Assembly: GCA_037893245.1 (NCBI GenBank)
Contig: JBAIAA010001615.1
Coordinates: 1-64,000, forward strand
Origin: Crossaster papposus
Taxonomy: Eukaryota > Echinodermata > Asteroidea > Velatida > Solasteridae
Reading direction: 5' to 3'
DNA: 64,000 nt
In this document: piece by piece, positions 9,716 through 17,433 of the stretch
Layout of the letters: the number at the start of each line of letters is the position of its first letter
Position numbering within the stretch: position 1 is the stretch's first letter
Notes under the pieces: generated by a model
Databases searched by the model: none
Seen by the model: the letters and a program-made list of their open reading frames with translations, nothing else
Told to the model about the DNA's origin: nothing
Made by a program: the position numbers and the translations under genes

Positions 9716-10519
9716 TTGATTGCAATTACACAGGGCGGGGTGCTTCCATCTATTTCCTACTGTTTGGTTTATACTAAAATATGTCTTTATAAACGTCTTA
9801 TTTTTTCTAAAGAAATTTAATGGTAAGCGACAACGGAGTAATTTGGGATATTCCTTTACCAGTTTATAAAATTCCCTCAATATTTTTGCCCACTCTTTTT
9901 GTAAGCCGCAATTTTGTTTTAACCACGTATCCAAATTTGATAAAAACACCTTACCCCCCCGTTTTTCTCGTTGAAATTTTTGAAACGAAACTTCTAGCCA
10001 ATTCCCAAATTTTGCGGCGTTAAACAAACTCCTATTTTCCCCCTCTGTATGAATTTTGTTGCATTCTTTTATGCATTCTTCTAAACGTTTTAAACTATAA
10101 TTTTCGTTACCCACTTCGGGAATATCCACCAAATTACTCCGTTGTTGCTCAATATTATAACTGTTTTTTAGTTTGTTATACATTTCGTCGGGAGTCGGGG
10201 CATTTTTCTTTATTTGGGGCTGTTCTTCTACTTCTTCATCATTTTTTGGGGCTTCTAAAGTTGGGAGTGGTGGCGGATTATTTACTTTTGGTTCGTTGTT
10301 TAGGGCTTCCAAGGCTTCTTTATGTCGACCGTCGATGATAAGTCTTTTTGCCTCAGCGACGAGTTGGCGATATTGATGAAATTGTTGCGTCACCCACTCG
10401 TCGCTTGAGTCGATGAGACGATTAGCTTCATCGACGTCTTCCCTCATATAAGTCAGTTTGAGGACTTGCCTTGGAAACGTCATGATACTAAAGCAAATAA
10501 AATAGAGTTTTAATATCAT
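9701..10519 (-). CDS. Unknown Polinton protein, outermost left gene
   Basis: The frame has 272 codons. A start at the second methionine (10483, MTFPRQ) is equally possible, because the first 12 residues are hydrophobic and their bases repeat elsewhere upstream. It is a polar protein with a proline-rich linker near residue 85. The C-terminal block (about residues 165-250) is rich in aromatic and basic residues (FGNWLEVSFQKF, LDTWLKQNCGLQKEWAKILR). That block has the look of a helical DNA-binding or HTH-like domain, but I cannot name a family. The gene lies between the left TIR repeats and the PPPY membrane protein. It is absent from Polinton-2, where the terminus abuts the next gene. Confidence 0.65.
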   Translation of the reverse strand: MILKLYFICFSIMTFPRQVLKLTYMREDVDEANRLIDSSDEWVTQQFHQYRQLVAEAKRLIIDGRHKEALEALNNEPKVNNPPPLPTLEAPKNDEEVEEQPQIKKNAPTPDEMYNKLKNSYNIEQQRSNLVDIPEVGNENYSLKRLEECIKECNKIHTEGENRSLFNAAKFGNWLEVSFQKFQREKRGGKVFLSNLDTWLKQNCGLQKEWAKILREFYKLVKEYPKLLRCRLPLNFFRKNKTFIKTYFSINQTVGNRWKHPALCNCNQCGPL

Positions 10520-10741
10520 AGCAATTATTCTTTTGAGCTACGATCGTAAACAACATTAGAAGAATATATATTTTTACCTTTCAAATATAATCCGCCAGTT
10601 GTTCTTCTAACGTCTGTGATAGAGGAGAGATGGTAGTGAGACGATCTGTGATAAATTTTTAGAGTATAGTTTTAATATCATAGCAATTATTCTTTTGAGC
10701 TACGATCGTAAACAAAATTAGAAGAATACATATTCTCACCT
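10505..10741. repeat. Pair of ~70-bp direct repeats upstream of the left gene
   Basis: The segment TTTTAATATCATAGCAATTA and following bases occur at about 10508-10578 and again at about 10674-10741. Both include TTTTGAGCTACGATCGTAAAC. The pair sits in the 5' region of the minus-strand gene at 9701-10519 and may be part of its control region or a local duplication. Confidence 0.65.
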
Positions 10742-10779
10742 TTTGTTTTTCTGGTAGTGAGACGATCCGGTGTCTAGTG

Positions 10780-11045
10780 CACGCTCACGCTGTACAAATG
10801 CAGAAATTTCTGGGTTAAAACACACGGGGAGCTGGCTCGCTGTACAAGTGCAGAAAATGATGTGAAACATCTCATGCCGCGGTACGTATTTATACTAATT
10901 TTCCATACAGCCGCCTTTCTTTGTCTGTGAAGGGTGGCTGTATGGAAAATTACAGCCACGCTGACCAAAGGTTGTTTTTCTTTGTCTGTGAAGGGCGGCT
11001 GATAGCCACGCTGACAAAACAACCTCGGCTCAAAGGTTGTTTCGT
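10780..11045. repeat. Hairpin-rich intergenic segment
   Basis: A long inverted repeat at 10896-10952 pairs TAATTTTCCATACAGCC with GGCTGTATGGAAAATTA. CTTTGTCTGTGAAGGG(T/C)GGCTG occurs twice in tandem. A second hairpin, AACAACCT...AGGTTGTT, ends near 11042, just beyond the stop codon of the minus-strand gene at 11052. The small ORFs here are judged spurious. Confidence 0.6.
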
Positions 11046-11051
11046 GTTAGC

Positions 11052-11753
11052 TCATAATTTATGCTGGTACCCACCAGGTTCAAAGAGAGGCGCCGACGGA
11101 GTTGCGGCGTAAGGAGGGGGTTGATCGAAATAATTTATATTTATCTCGAATCTGTAAGTTTTTCGATAATTCCTTTTTTTTCCCTTCAAAACCAACTCTT
11201 CCACACGTCTTTTTATCTCGGATTCCATATCGCTCTCACCTTTCTTTTCTGACAGCAAGCTGCCGGACCTGATAGCCTCTTTCATATCGTTAAATTGCCT
11301 CAGTTCCTTCAACACCAAAGCGTACTCTTCGTGGGATATATCGCCGTCCTCTATAGCTTGAGAAATAAGATCTCTTACGCTGTTGAGCTTAGCCTCGGCC
11401 AAGACTCTAATCTCGTCGTGTTTTTTAGCTTTACGTCTAAATCGTTTGCTAAAATATTTTAGCAAGAGCGCGGCGCAACCAAAACTCAAGGCTACTCCCT
11501 CTAACGCTAAACCAACGGGTGACGTAATGACGCCACTTATAGCTGCGATTCCCAAACCCCCACAAATTGCTCCACTCATCTCGGCTAGGGTTTCTGTAGT
11601 AGATAATGTCGTAATTAACTTACCGTATTTTTTACACAACGCGCTTCGCTGTTCTCGTTGCGCCAATATATCTTTTTGAACTTCTTCGATCTTTTGCAAT
11701 CGAAACACCCTCGTTTCGTCTTTTTCGAGATCAGGATAAATACTAGTCGTCAT
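11052..11753 (-). CDS. Polinton membrane protein with PPPY and PSAP tail motifs
   Basis: This 233-residue protein has a short N-terminal helical region (IEEVQKDILAQREQR). A long hydrophobic region of about residues 57-101 is rich in Gly/Ala and could hold two membrane segments. A basic KYFSKRFRRKAKK patch, a coiled-coil-like region (ELRQFNDMKEAIRSG) and a C-terminal tail follow. The tail contains PPPYAATPSAP. PPxY and P(S/T)AP are the classic binding motifs for NEDD4-type ligases and TSG101, and they occur side by side in several enveloped viruses. Budding use here is inference. The gene abuts the minor capsid genes in the same direction, with 13 bp to the next. The start is preceded by TTTGTAAAATG. 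A homologue lies in Polinton-2. Confidence 0.82.
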   Translation of the reverse strand: MTTSIYPDLEKDETRVFRLQKIEEVQKDILAQREQRSALCKKYGKLITTLSTTETLAEMSGAICGGLGIAAISGVITSPVGLALEGVALSFGCAALLLKYFSKRFRRKAKKHDEIRVLAEAKLNSVRDLISQAIEDGDISHEEYALVLKELRQFNDMKEAIRSGSLLSEKKGESDMESEIKRRVEELVLKGKKRNYRKTYRFEININYFDQPPPYAATPSAPLFEPGGYQHKL

Positions 11754-11766
11754 TTTACAAAAAAAA

Positions 11767-12474
11767 CTAAAATATTTCTACGTTAAAAATTATCTCTTTA
11801 CCTCTGTTATCTAACACCTCACCAAGACCGTTTTTTAACGAAAACGTGAGGCTGTTTATTTTGCCAGCTACCAACTCTTTTGAACACTTGTTATAGTTGA
11901 TATAAATTGGATCTTGAGGATTGTTTGAACGGGCGGCATCACCCGATAAAGGTATACTCTCCAACAGGTTAGTTTGTTTTCCACCAACAAAATTTGAATG
12001 CGTAGACAGTTCTTCGCAATGTAAAAAGACCGCGTTGTAAAGATTTAAGCTAAATTTTCCATAATGATTACCACCATTGAGCCAACCCCTGGGTAAACCT
12101 AAAAGTTTAGACAAATTACTCGATAGTTTTATGCGATTTTGGTCGGGAATGGATAGATAAAACAGTTCATCGGATAAAGACTCTATAGATATACCGTGAA
12201 AAGTTTTTATAAGATCTTTGAAAGAATGAAGATTCCACCTATCGGGAGGAATATCAATTTTTTCCTGATCGACAATTTGAATAGACGTAAGATCAGCGAT
12301 ATCACCCGTAAAACTCTCCCAATTTATCGGCGCTTTTTTTTCGAGGTTATAAAAACCCAAGTCTAACGCAAAGTTGTTTAACTTCATGCGACGGTCACCC
12401 CCGACGTTATCTATAGGTCGCGATAATTCAAAGGTCTGCTCGTTATCTGTCATGACAAAGGTATGAGACTGCAT
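11767..12474 (-). CDS. Polinton minor capsid (penton-like) protein, paralogue 1
   Basis: This is a 235-residue protein. Its C-terminal half follows the pattern of Polinton/adintovirus minor capsid proteins (a predicted single jelly roll): NLYNAVFLHCEELSTHSN, LLESIPLSGDAARSNNPQDP, then a final strand-rich LTFSLKNGLGEVLDNRG. I assign it by that pattern from memory, not by a search. It begins MQSHTFVMT like its neighbour at 12488-13195, and the two are clear tandem paralogues. It follows the second copy by 13 bp. The upstream bases are TTTTGTAAAATG. Confidence 0.8.
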   Translation of the reverse strand: MQSHTFVMTDNEQTFELSRPIDNVGGDRRMKLNNFALDLGFYNLEKKAPINWESFTGDIADLTSIQIVDQEKIDIPPDRWNLHSFKDLIKTFHGISIESLSDELFYLSIPDQNRIKLSSNLSKLLGLPRGWLNGGNHYGKFSLNLYNAVFLHCEELSTHSNFVGGKQTNLLESIPLSGDAARSNNPQDPIYINYNKCSKELVAGKINSLTFSLKNGLGEVLDNRGKEIIFNVEIF

Positions 12475-12487
12475 TTTACAAAAGTAA

Positions 12488-13195
12488 CTAAAATATTTTT
12501 ATGTTTAAAATTATATCTTTACCTCTGTTATCTAACACCTCACCAAGGCCGTTTTTTAACGAAAACGTGAGGCTGTTTATTTTATCGGCTACTAACTCTT
12601 TTGGAGAATTGTTGTATTTGACGTAAATTGGATCTTGGGGATTGTTTGAACGAGCTGCATCGCCCGATAAAGGTATACTCTCCAACAGGTTAGTTTGCTT
12701 TCCGTTTAAAAAATTTGAATGCGTAGACAGTTCTTCACAATGCAAAAAAGCCGCGTTGTAAAGATTTATGTTAAATTTTCCAAAATAAGATTTAGTTAAA
12801 TTTTCTCTTATGACCAGAACCCTGGGTAAACCTAAAAGTTTAGTTAGATTACTCGATAGTCTTATAGTTACATCAGCATCAGAGGACACCAAAGACAAAT
12901 AAAATAGTTTATCGTTTATCGGAGTGATGGCCACAGATTTAATATCTTTTTTAAAACTATCCATGAAAGAATAAAGATTCCATCGACCGGGTGTGATATA
13001 GACCGGACCTGCTTTGTAGCTAGACCGAGTAGATATATAATATCGTATTATCTCTGTTTTCTCGAAGTTATAAAAACCCAAGTCTAAAATGACGCTGCTT
13101 AACTTAATGCGACGGTCGCCCTCGACGTTATATATGGGCCGAGGTAGCTCAAAAGTCTGCTCTTTTTTGGTCATGACAAATGTATGCGACTGCAT
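12488..13195 (-). CDS. Polinton minor capsid (penton-like) protein, paralogue 2
   Basis: This 235-residue protein is colinear with paralogue 1, with the same start MQSHTFVMT, the same LLGLPR and LLESIPLSGDAARSNN blocks, and the same ending. The middle third differs strongly. I chose the start at 13195 because it matches the paralogue. The longer frame beginning at 13267 would run into the divergent capsid gene. The two capsid genes start 38 bp apart on opposite strands, so this A/T-rich gap is probably a shared control region. Confidence 0.8.
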   Translation of the reverse strand: MQSHTFVMTKKEQTFELPRPIYNVEGDRRIKLSSVILDLGFYNFEKTEIIRYYISTRSSYKAGPVYITPGRWNLYSFMDSFKKDIKSVAITPINDKLFYLSLVSSDADVTIRLSSNLTKLLGLPRVLVIRENLTKSYFGKFNINLYNAAFLHCEELSTHSNFLNGKQTNLLESIPLSGDAARSNNPQDPIYVKYNNSPKELVADKINSLTFSLKNGLGEVLDNRGKDIILNIKIF

Positions 13196-13225
13196 TTTTT
13201 TAAAAATAAAATAATAAAACGTTAC

Positions 13226-13233
13226 TATAAAAA
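13226..13233 (+). promoter_or_regulatory. TATAAAAA motif touching the capsid start codon
   Basis: TATAAAAA ends directly before the ATG of the major capsid gene. Similar TATA/A-rich strings touch the start codons of most other genes in both Polintons, for example 15337-15348, 16334-16340 and 17425-17433. The distance is too short for an ordinary Pol II TATA box with a leader, so its role is uncertain. Confidence 0.55.
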
Positions 13234-14502
13234 ATGAACGCGACTTATGGAAACAAACTAAATCCACACAGACGCCTTAAAAATCCTCGGGGTATAAAAG
13301 GCAACCGCCAGACTGTCGTCGTAACTCACAATCCAAGCACGATCGACGCGAACGACAAATTAATAGTCAAGTTTCCGTCGTTGAGCGCCGACGACGTGAT
13401 CGTTCCCGGTTCGGCAAAACTAGCTTTTAATATCGATCTAACCTCGGACGACGACGCCAATCGAAGTCTGTTTAAAAATCTAGGACGAAATCTCGTAAAA
13501 CAAATAAGAATATGTATCGGTGGCCGGGAGATCGTAAACTTGACCGACGCCGACGTTTATAACATTTTTAAAGATCTTTGGTTGCCCAAAGGTATCAGAG
13601 ATCACTACGCCGGAAACGAGATTGCCAACATATCGAGCCTGCGTGTGGGTACCGGTAACGCGGTTGCCGGTGACAACAGTGGGAAAGACAAAGCGATAGC
13701 GGATGCCCTTGGAAACAGATTTTGTATACCGCTAGACTTTGAAATGCTCACAGATCATCAACCGTTTTATCCATCCGCTCTGAACGACCAACTGTCTTAC
13801 GAACTTACTTTTAACGACTACTCCAAAGTCGTAAATTCTACCGACTCCGAAGCGAGTTATCGCATCTCTAACTTGGCGCTAGAATATGAGATCGTTGCCA
13901 ACAAATATTTAGCTCAAATCTTAGCTCAAAAATGTCTCGACAAGACGCAGTTTTTGTTTGAAAGGATTCAGAGACACGGAGTAAGATCTATCGATAAATC
14001 GGACACCGTTTGGAACTTTAATTTAAACGTGGCGGTTAAAAGCCTCAAGGGTATACTGTTTTTGTTTAAAGAAGCGACTACAAAAACCCCTGAACTATTT
14101 TATAACCCAAAGATAGACAAAGTTAGCGTGACGATAGAAGGAAAACCTAATTAACTCTACAGTTCGGGTCTCAAGAGCTATCAACACTGGGAAGAAATCA
14201 ACAAGTTCTTTGGAGACTCGTCCACCGAGCTAGGGGCTGGTATATGTAAAGATTTAGGGTTAACGGGAATGGATATCGGTGATTATTTTTTAAGAAGATA
14301 CGGACTTTGGTTGGATATGAGATCGACGGACGACAACAAAAATCACGGATCGGGTAAACAAATCGGCGATATAAGCGGAGGAATCTCTATATTGATGGAA
14401 CGCGAAGCTCAAACCGCGGGCGCTCTAAAGTGTTATGTCTTTTTGGTTATGGACGCGCAACTTAACATCCAAGGAGGTCGCTTGAGCAGCGTCAACTTTT
14501 AA
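13234..14502 (+). pseudogene. Polinton major capsid protein, interrupted by one stop
   Basis: The reading frame runs 306 residues to a TAA at 14152-14154. It then continues in the same frame to a natural stop at 14500-14502, for a family-like length of about 422 codons. Strand-rich segments with QIRICIGGREI, QLSYELTFNDY, ALEYEIVANKY and a C-terminal ILMEREAQTAG...LNIQGGRLSS fit the double jelly-roll major capsid protein of Polintons, which is the likely assignment. The duplicate of this region at 14889-15317 has a CAA at the equivalent codon, so the stop is a point change in this copy. The gene is followed 31 bp later by the ATPase. If read through or corrected it would make the virion shell. 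As written it is truncated. Confidence 0.85.
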
Positions 14503-14533
14503 AAAACTATAATAACTAGTCTATATAAAAAAG

Positions 14534-14908
14534 ATGACGCCGCACTGCGCTTTAATATGTGGAAGGACAAACTCTGGTAAAACAAAGTTTGCGTTAGACT
14601 TACTAGAAAACGAATATGCCAACAAATTTGAAAACTTGGTGATCATATGTCCGACTCTGTCAAACAACAAAACGTATCACGAGGGACCTTGGTTTTTTAA
14701 CGACCCCAACGTTTATGCGTGCGACCCCGACGCCGAAAATATGAGCATGAACGAAGCCATAGACTTTTACAGAACGAAATTTAAAGGATTGCACACTTTG
14801 TTTTTAATCGACGACTGCAGCGCTTATCAAGCTATGAAATATCGAAAGGGTTCTAGAGGCGGTAGTAGTGTGTGCATGTTATCTAAAAGCGACTACAAAA
14901 ACCCCTGA
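14534..14908 (+). pseudogene. Packaging ATPase, truncated first copy
   Basis: The frame holds the start and the Walker A (GRTNSGKTKF) and Walker B (LFLIDDC) motifs. At 14888 it runs into duplicated capsid sequence and ends after a few foreign residues (SDYKNP). It lacks the last ~85 residues of the intact copy at 15349. It is the by-product of the 815-bp duplication. It keeps the nucleotide-binding core, so a dominant-negative effect is conceivable but untested. Confidence 0.88.
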
Positions 14909-15317
14909 ACTATTTTATAACCCAAAGATAGACAAAGTTAGCGTGACGATAGAAGGAAAACCTAATCAACTCTACAGTTCGGGTCTCAAGAGCTATCAAC
15001 ACTGGGAAGAAATCAACAAGTTCTTTGGAGACTCGTCCACCGAGCTAGGGGCTGGTATATGTAAAGATTTAGGGTTAACGGGAATGGATATCGGTGATTA
15101 TTTTTTAAGAAGATACGGACTTTGGTTGGATATGAGATCGACGGACGACAACAAAAATCACGGATCGGGTAAACAAATCGGCGATATAAGCGGAGGAATC
15201 TCTATATTGATGGAACGCGAAGCTCAAACCGCGGGCGCTCTAAAGTGTTATGTCTTTTTGGTTATGGACGCGCAACTTAACATCCAAGGAGGTCGCTTGA
15301 GCAGCGTCAACTTTTAA
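14889..15317 (+). pseudogene. Major capsid protein, duplicated C-terminal part
   Basis: This reproduces the last third of the capsid gene (from TTKTPELFYNP to the stop) without the TAA present in the first copy. It has no start of its own. An ATG at 14868 in frame belongs to ATPase sequence read in another frame. It is not expected to yield a full capsid protein alone. Confidence 0.85.
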
Positions 15318-15336
15318 AAAACTATAATAACTAGTC

Positions 15337-15348
15337 TATATAAAAAAG
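15337..15348 (+). promoter_or_regulatory. TATATAAAAAAG motif at the ATPase start
   Basis: The string TATATAAAAAAG ends directly at the ATPase ATG and is duplicated upstream of the first copy (14522-14533). The Polinton-2 equivalent reads TATTTATAAAAGAC before ATG. Confidence 0.5.
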
Positions 15349-15969
15349 ATGACGCCGCACTGCGCTTTAATATGTGGAAGGACAAACTCTGGTAAAACAA
15401 AGTTTGCGTTAGACTTACTAGAAAACGAATATGCCAACAAATTTGAATACTTGGTGATCATATGTCCGACTCTGTCAAACAACAAAACGTATCACGAGAG
15501 ACCTTGGTTTTTTAACGACCCCAACGTTTATGCGTGCGACCCCGACGCCGAAAATATGAGCATGAACGAAGCCATAGACTTTTACAGAACGAAATTTAAA
15601 GGATTGCACACTTTGTTTTTAATCGACGACTGCAGCGCTTATCAAGCTATGAAATATCGAAAGGGTTCTAGAGGCGGTAGTAGTGTGTGCATGTTATCTA
15701 AATTAGCCTTTAGCGGTAGACACGATAACCACAGCTGTTGGTTATTGACTCAAAAATATAACAGCGTTTTAAAAGATTATCGCGAACAGACTCAATGGGT
15801 CGCTATTTTTTATTGCAAAGACAAAAAAAGTTTTGATAAATGTCTCGACGAAAATAATGTGGTGCCGGATAATAAAAGGCGAGACATAAAACAATATCTC
15901 AAAGACACTCCCTTTAGTAAATTGATTTTACATACGGATCCTCCGACTAAATGGTACTTGAGTAGCTAG
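15349..15969 (+). CDS. Polinton DNA-packaging ATPase (FtsK/HerA, A32-like)
   Basis: This 206-residue protein has Walker A GRTNSGKTKF at residues 10-19 and Walker B HTLFLIDDC around residues 91-99. A conserved CWLLTQKYNSVLKDYREQ region follows, like the sensor motif of A32-type genome-packaging ATPases. The family pumps DNA into preformed capsids in Polintons, virophages and large DNA viruses. This is the intact copy after the tandem duplication. It lies downstream of the capsid gene, as in Polinton-2. Confidence 0.92.
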   Translation: MTPHCALICGRTNSGKTKFALDLLENEYANKFEYLVIICPTLSNNKTYHERPWFFNDPNVYACDPDAENMSMNEAIDFYRTKFKGLHTLFLIDDCSAYQAMKYRKGSRGGSSVCMLSKLAFSGRHDNHSCWLLTQKYNSVLKDYREQTQWVAIFYCKDKKSFDKCLDENNVVPDNKRRDIKQYLKDTPFSKLILHTDPPTKWYLSS

Positions 15970-16215
15970 TTGTAACCTAGTTGCCAGCTAGTTGTTAGCT
16001 AGTTGAGTTTTGTTGAGGTTTTGTTGAACAGCTAGTTGAGTTTTGTTGAGGTTTTGTTGAACAGCTAGTTGAGTTTTGTTGAACAGCTAGTTGAGTTTTG
16101 TTGAGGTTTTGTTGAACAGCTAGTTGAACAGCTAGTTGAGTTTTGTTGAACAGCTAGTTGAACAGCTAGTTATAAAGTACTTGCAAGCTAGTTGAACAGC
16201 TAGTTGTAAGTTAGT
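15966..16215 (+). repeat. GCTAGTTG minisatellite
   Basis: Irregular repeats of (AA)CAGCTAGTTGAGTTTTGTTG with variants of 13-32 bp run from the ATPase stop to the next gene. Polinton-2 has a diverged version in the same place (44034-44220), so the array predates the split of the two copies. No coding frame is supported. Confidence 0.8.
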
Positions 16216-16340
16216 TTATCTCGCTATATTAAATGTTCGTGCTGATCGATCTGTCGCTCAAATTTATTATAGCGTCGGCCTTGTGTATTTTATCTTACGA
16301 ATATTTTGCTCTAAAAAATAAATTATATCGTCTTATAAAA

Positions 16341-16880
16341 ATGGAGCTGTCTACTTTAGACTTTAGCACGCCGGCGCCGCAAACGGAAAAACATAAAACT
16401 AGATTGTTGGGCGTAGTATCAGCTGGTGATTCTAAAAAGTATTTGGGTAAAGAATTTAGCCAGGGAGATATAGAAAACCTAGACGCGAACAAACAAGAAA
16501 AAATGTACAACCATTACGAGGCTCGACTGGGTAAAGAAATGATTACTAGTTTGGGTAACTGCGTGCTGGGGATTTACTCGAGAGTTTTAGGCGCGAGTCT
16601 ACCTATGATCAAACCCCTAGGTGTCAGTCTACGAGTAGACTCGGAAGACGCACTCACCAAAGATCTAGAGGAAGATCCCGTTATATCTAGCTCGATAGCC
16701 AGCCTACTCTGCGAAGTTTATTACAACTACGGCGTTTGGTTGTCTCCGTTAGTAGGTGTCTTGATAACGTCTAAACATTTAGTTATTAACAAAAATAATT
16801 CTCTACCTATAATAAAAGATGAGTCAACCAGAGAGCCCTCTTCAGCCAGAGACTCCAAAAGTACAGACGGTGACGACTAA
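16341..16880 (+). CDS. Conserved Polinton protein, 179 residues
   Basis: I chose the ATG at 16341 (MELSTLDFS) rather than 16233, because TATAAAA touches it and the Polinton-2 copy starts at the same place. The upstream extension is not conserved. The protein has a charged N-terminal half (DSKKYLGKEFSQGDIENLDANKQEKMYNHY split by K/E) and a central hydrophobic region (LGNCVLGIYSRVLGASLPM and LLCEVYYNYGVWLSPLVGVL). These may be membrane-associated or a buried core. An acidic tail ends in STDGDD. I do not recognise a named family. Its copy in Polinton-2 is intact and highly similar, which suggests it matters. The 3' end overlaps the next gene by 62 bp. Confidence 0.75.
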   Translation: MELSTLDFSTPAPQTEKHKTRLLGVVSAGDSKKYLGKEFSQGDIENLDANKQEKMYNHYEARLGKEMITSLGNCVLGIYSRVLGASLPMIKPLGVSLRVDSEDALTKDLEEDPVISSSIASLLCEVYYNYGVWLSPLVGVLITSKHLVINKNNSLPIIKDESTREPSSARDSKSTDGDD

Positions 16881-17160
16881 AACTAAAAATCCCGGTAGAG
16901 TAAAACAAGGCAAGGCATTAGCGGAACACAACAAAAAGAGAAAAGAACAAATTGTCAAGATGCAAAATATAGACGTGAGTACTACTCCTCCTTCTTCGTA
17001 CGCGACAGTTGGGCCGTTGTCGCTGGTGGTTGTTGTAGTTTTAGGAGGACTCTATATATGGAGCCAAAAAAGCCCCTCACCACCAAAACCTCAGCCAGCC
17101 CAAGAGAGCCCAAAGGAGACTCCTTCTTCTACACCTTCAAATTTTGTAGAAATGGAATAA
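16819..17160 (+). CDS. Small basic single-pass membrane protein of Polinton
   Basis: The protein has 113 residues. The N-terminal half is strongly basic (KTKNPGRVKQGKALAEHNKKRK), followed by one hydrophobic segment at about residues 65-82 (LSLVVVVVLGGLYIW). The tail is rich in proline, serine and lysine. The layout fits a virion membrane or DNA-binding core protein, but the function is not known to me. It starts inside the previous gene and is preceded by TATAATAAAAG. Confidence 0.7.
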   Translation: MSQPESPLQPETPKVQTVTTKTKNPGRVKQGKALAEHNKKRKEQIVKMQNIDVSTTPPSSYATVGPLSLVVVVVLGGLYIWSQKSPSPPKPQPAQESPKETPSSTPSNFVEME

Positions 17161-17189
17161 AAAATAAAAACAATATAAAGCTTTAATAA

Positions 17190-17420
17190 ATGGATACTAA
17201 TAGCATCGTCAACAATCTCTATCACGCCGCTATCATCTCTATGTTAAGCGTGGGGTTTACCATGTTTAGTCAAAAACTGTTGAAGATCAAACCGGCCGAT
17301 CTCGACAAGTTGAGCGTGGAAGATGTAGCGAAACTAACGGCTATGATAAGCGGATCGATGTACGTAAAAACCTGGCTGGTATCGCAAAATATACTTCCAC
17401 CAAATATTTTAAAACTTTAG
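17190..17420 (+). CDS. Small conserved Polinton protein, 76 residues
   Basis: This is a short hydrophobic protein with a candidate membrane helix at about residues 10-27 (YHAAIISMLSVGFTMF). The motif KIKPADLDKLSVEDVAKL and a second amphipathic segment follow. A copy with a lost start codon exists in Polinton-2, so the gene is genuine. The function is unknown. The start is preceded by TTTAATAA. Confidence 0.7.
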   Translation: MDTNSIVNNLYHAAIISMLSVGFTMFSQKLLKIKPADLDKLSVEDVAKLTAMISGSMYVKTWLVSQNILPPNILKL

Positions 17421-17433
17421 TTTGTTTATATAA

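Larger units (their letters stand above)
14074..15703 (+). repeat. 815-bp tandem duplication across the capsid/ATPase junction
   Basis: Unit 1 (14074-14888) and unit 2 (14889-15703) are almost identical. I noted three differences: TAA/CAA at 14152, GAAAAC/GAATAC near 14630, and GAGGGACC/GAGAGACC near 14683. The junction joins ATCTAAA of the ATPase to AGCGACTAC of the capsid gene with one or two bases of microhomology. Polinton-2 has only a single copy, so the duplication arose in this lineage. Confidence 0.92.

Noticed and set aside
9982..11679. Plus-strand frames across the left Polinton-1 genes
   Set aside because: They mirror the minus-strand genes with conserved protein features and carry no domain.
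13196..13267. Upstream start for minor capsid paralogue 2
   Set aside because: It would overlap the divergent capsid gene and is absent in the paralogue, which begins MQSHTFVMT.
16233..16340. Upstream start for the 179-residue Polinton protein
   Set aside because: The extension is not conserved in Polinton-2, and the conserved TATAAAA string touches the inner ATG at 16341.
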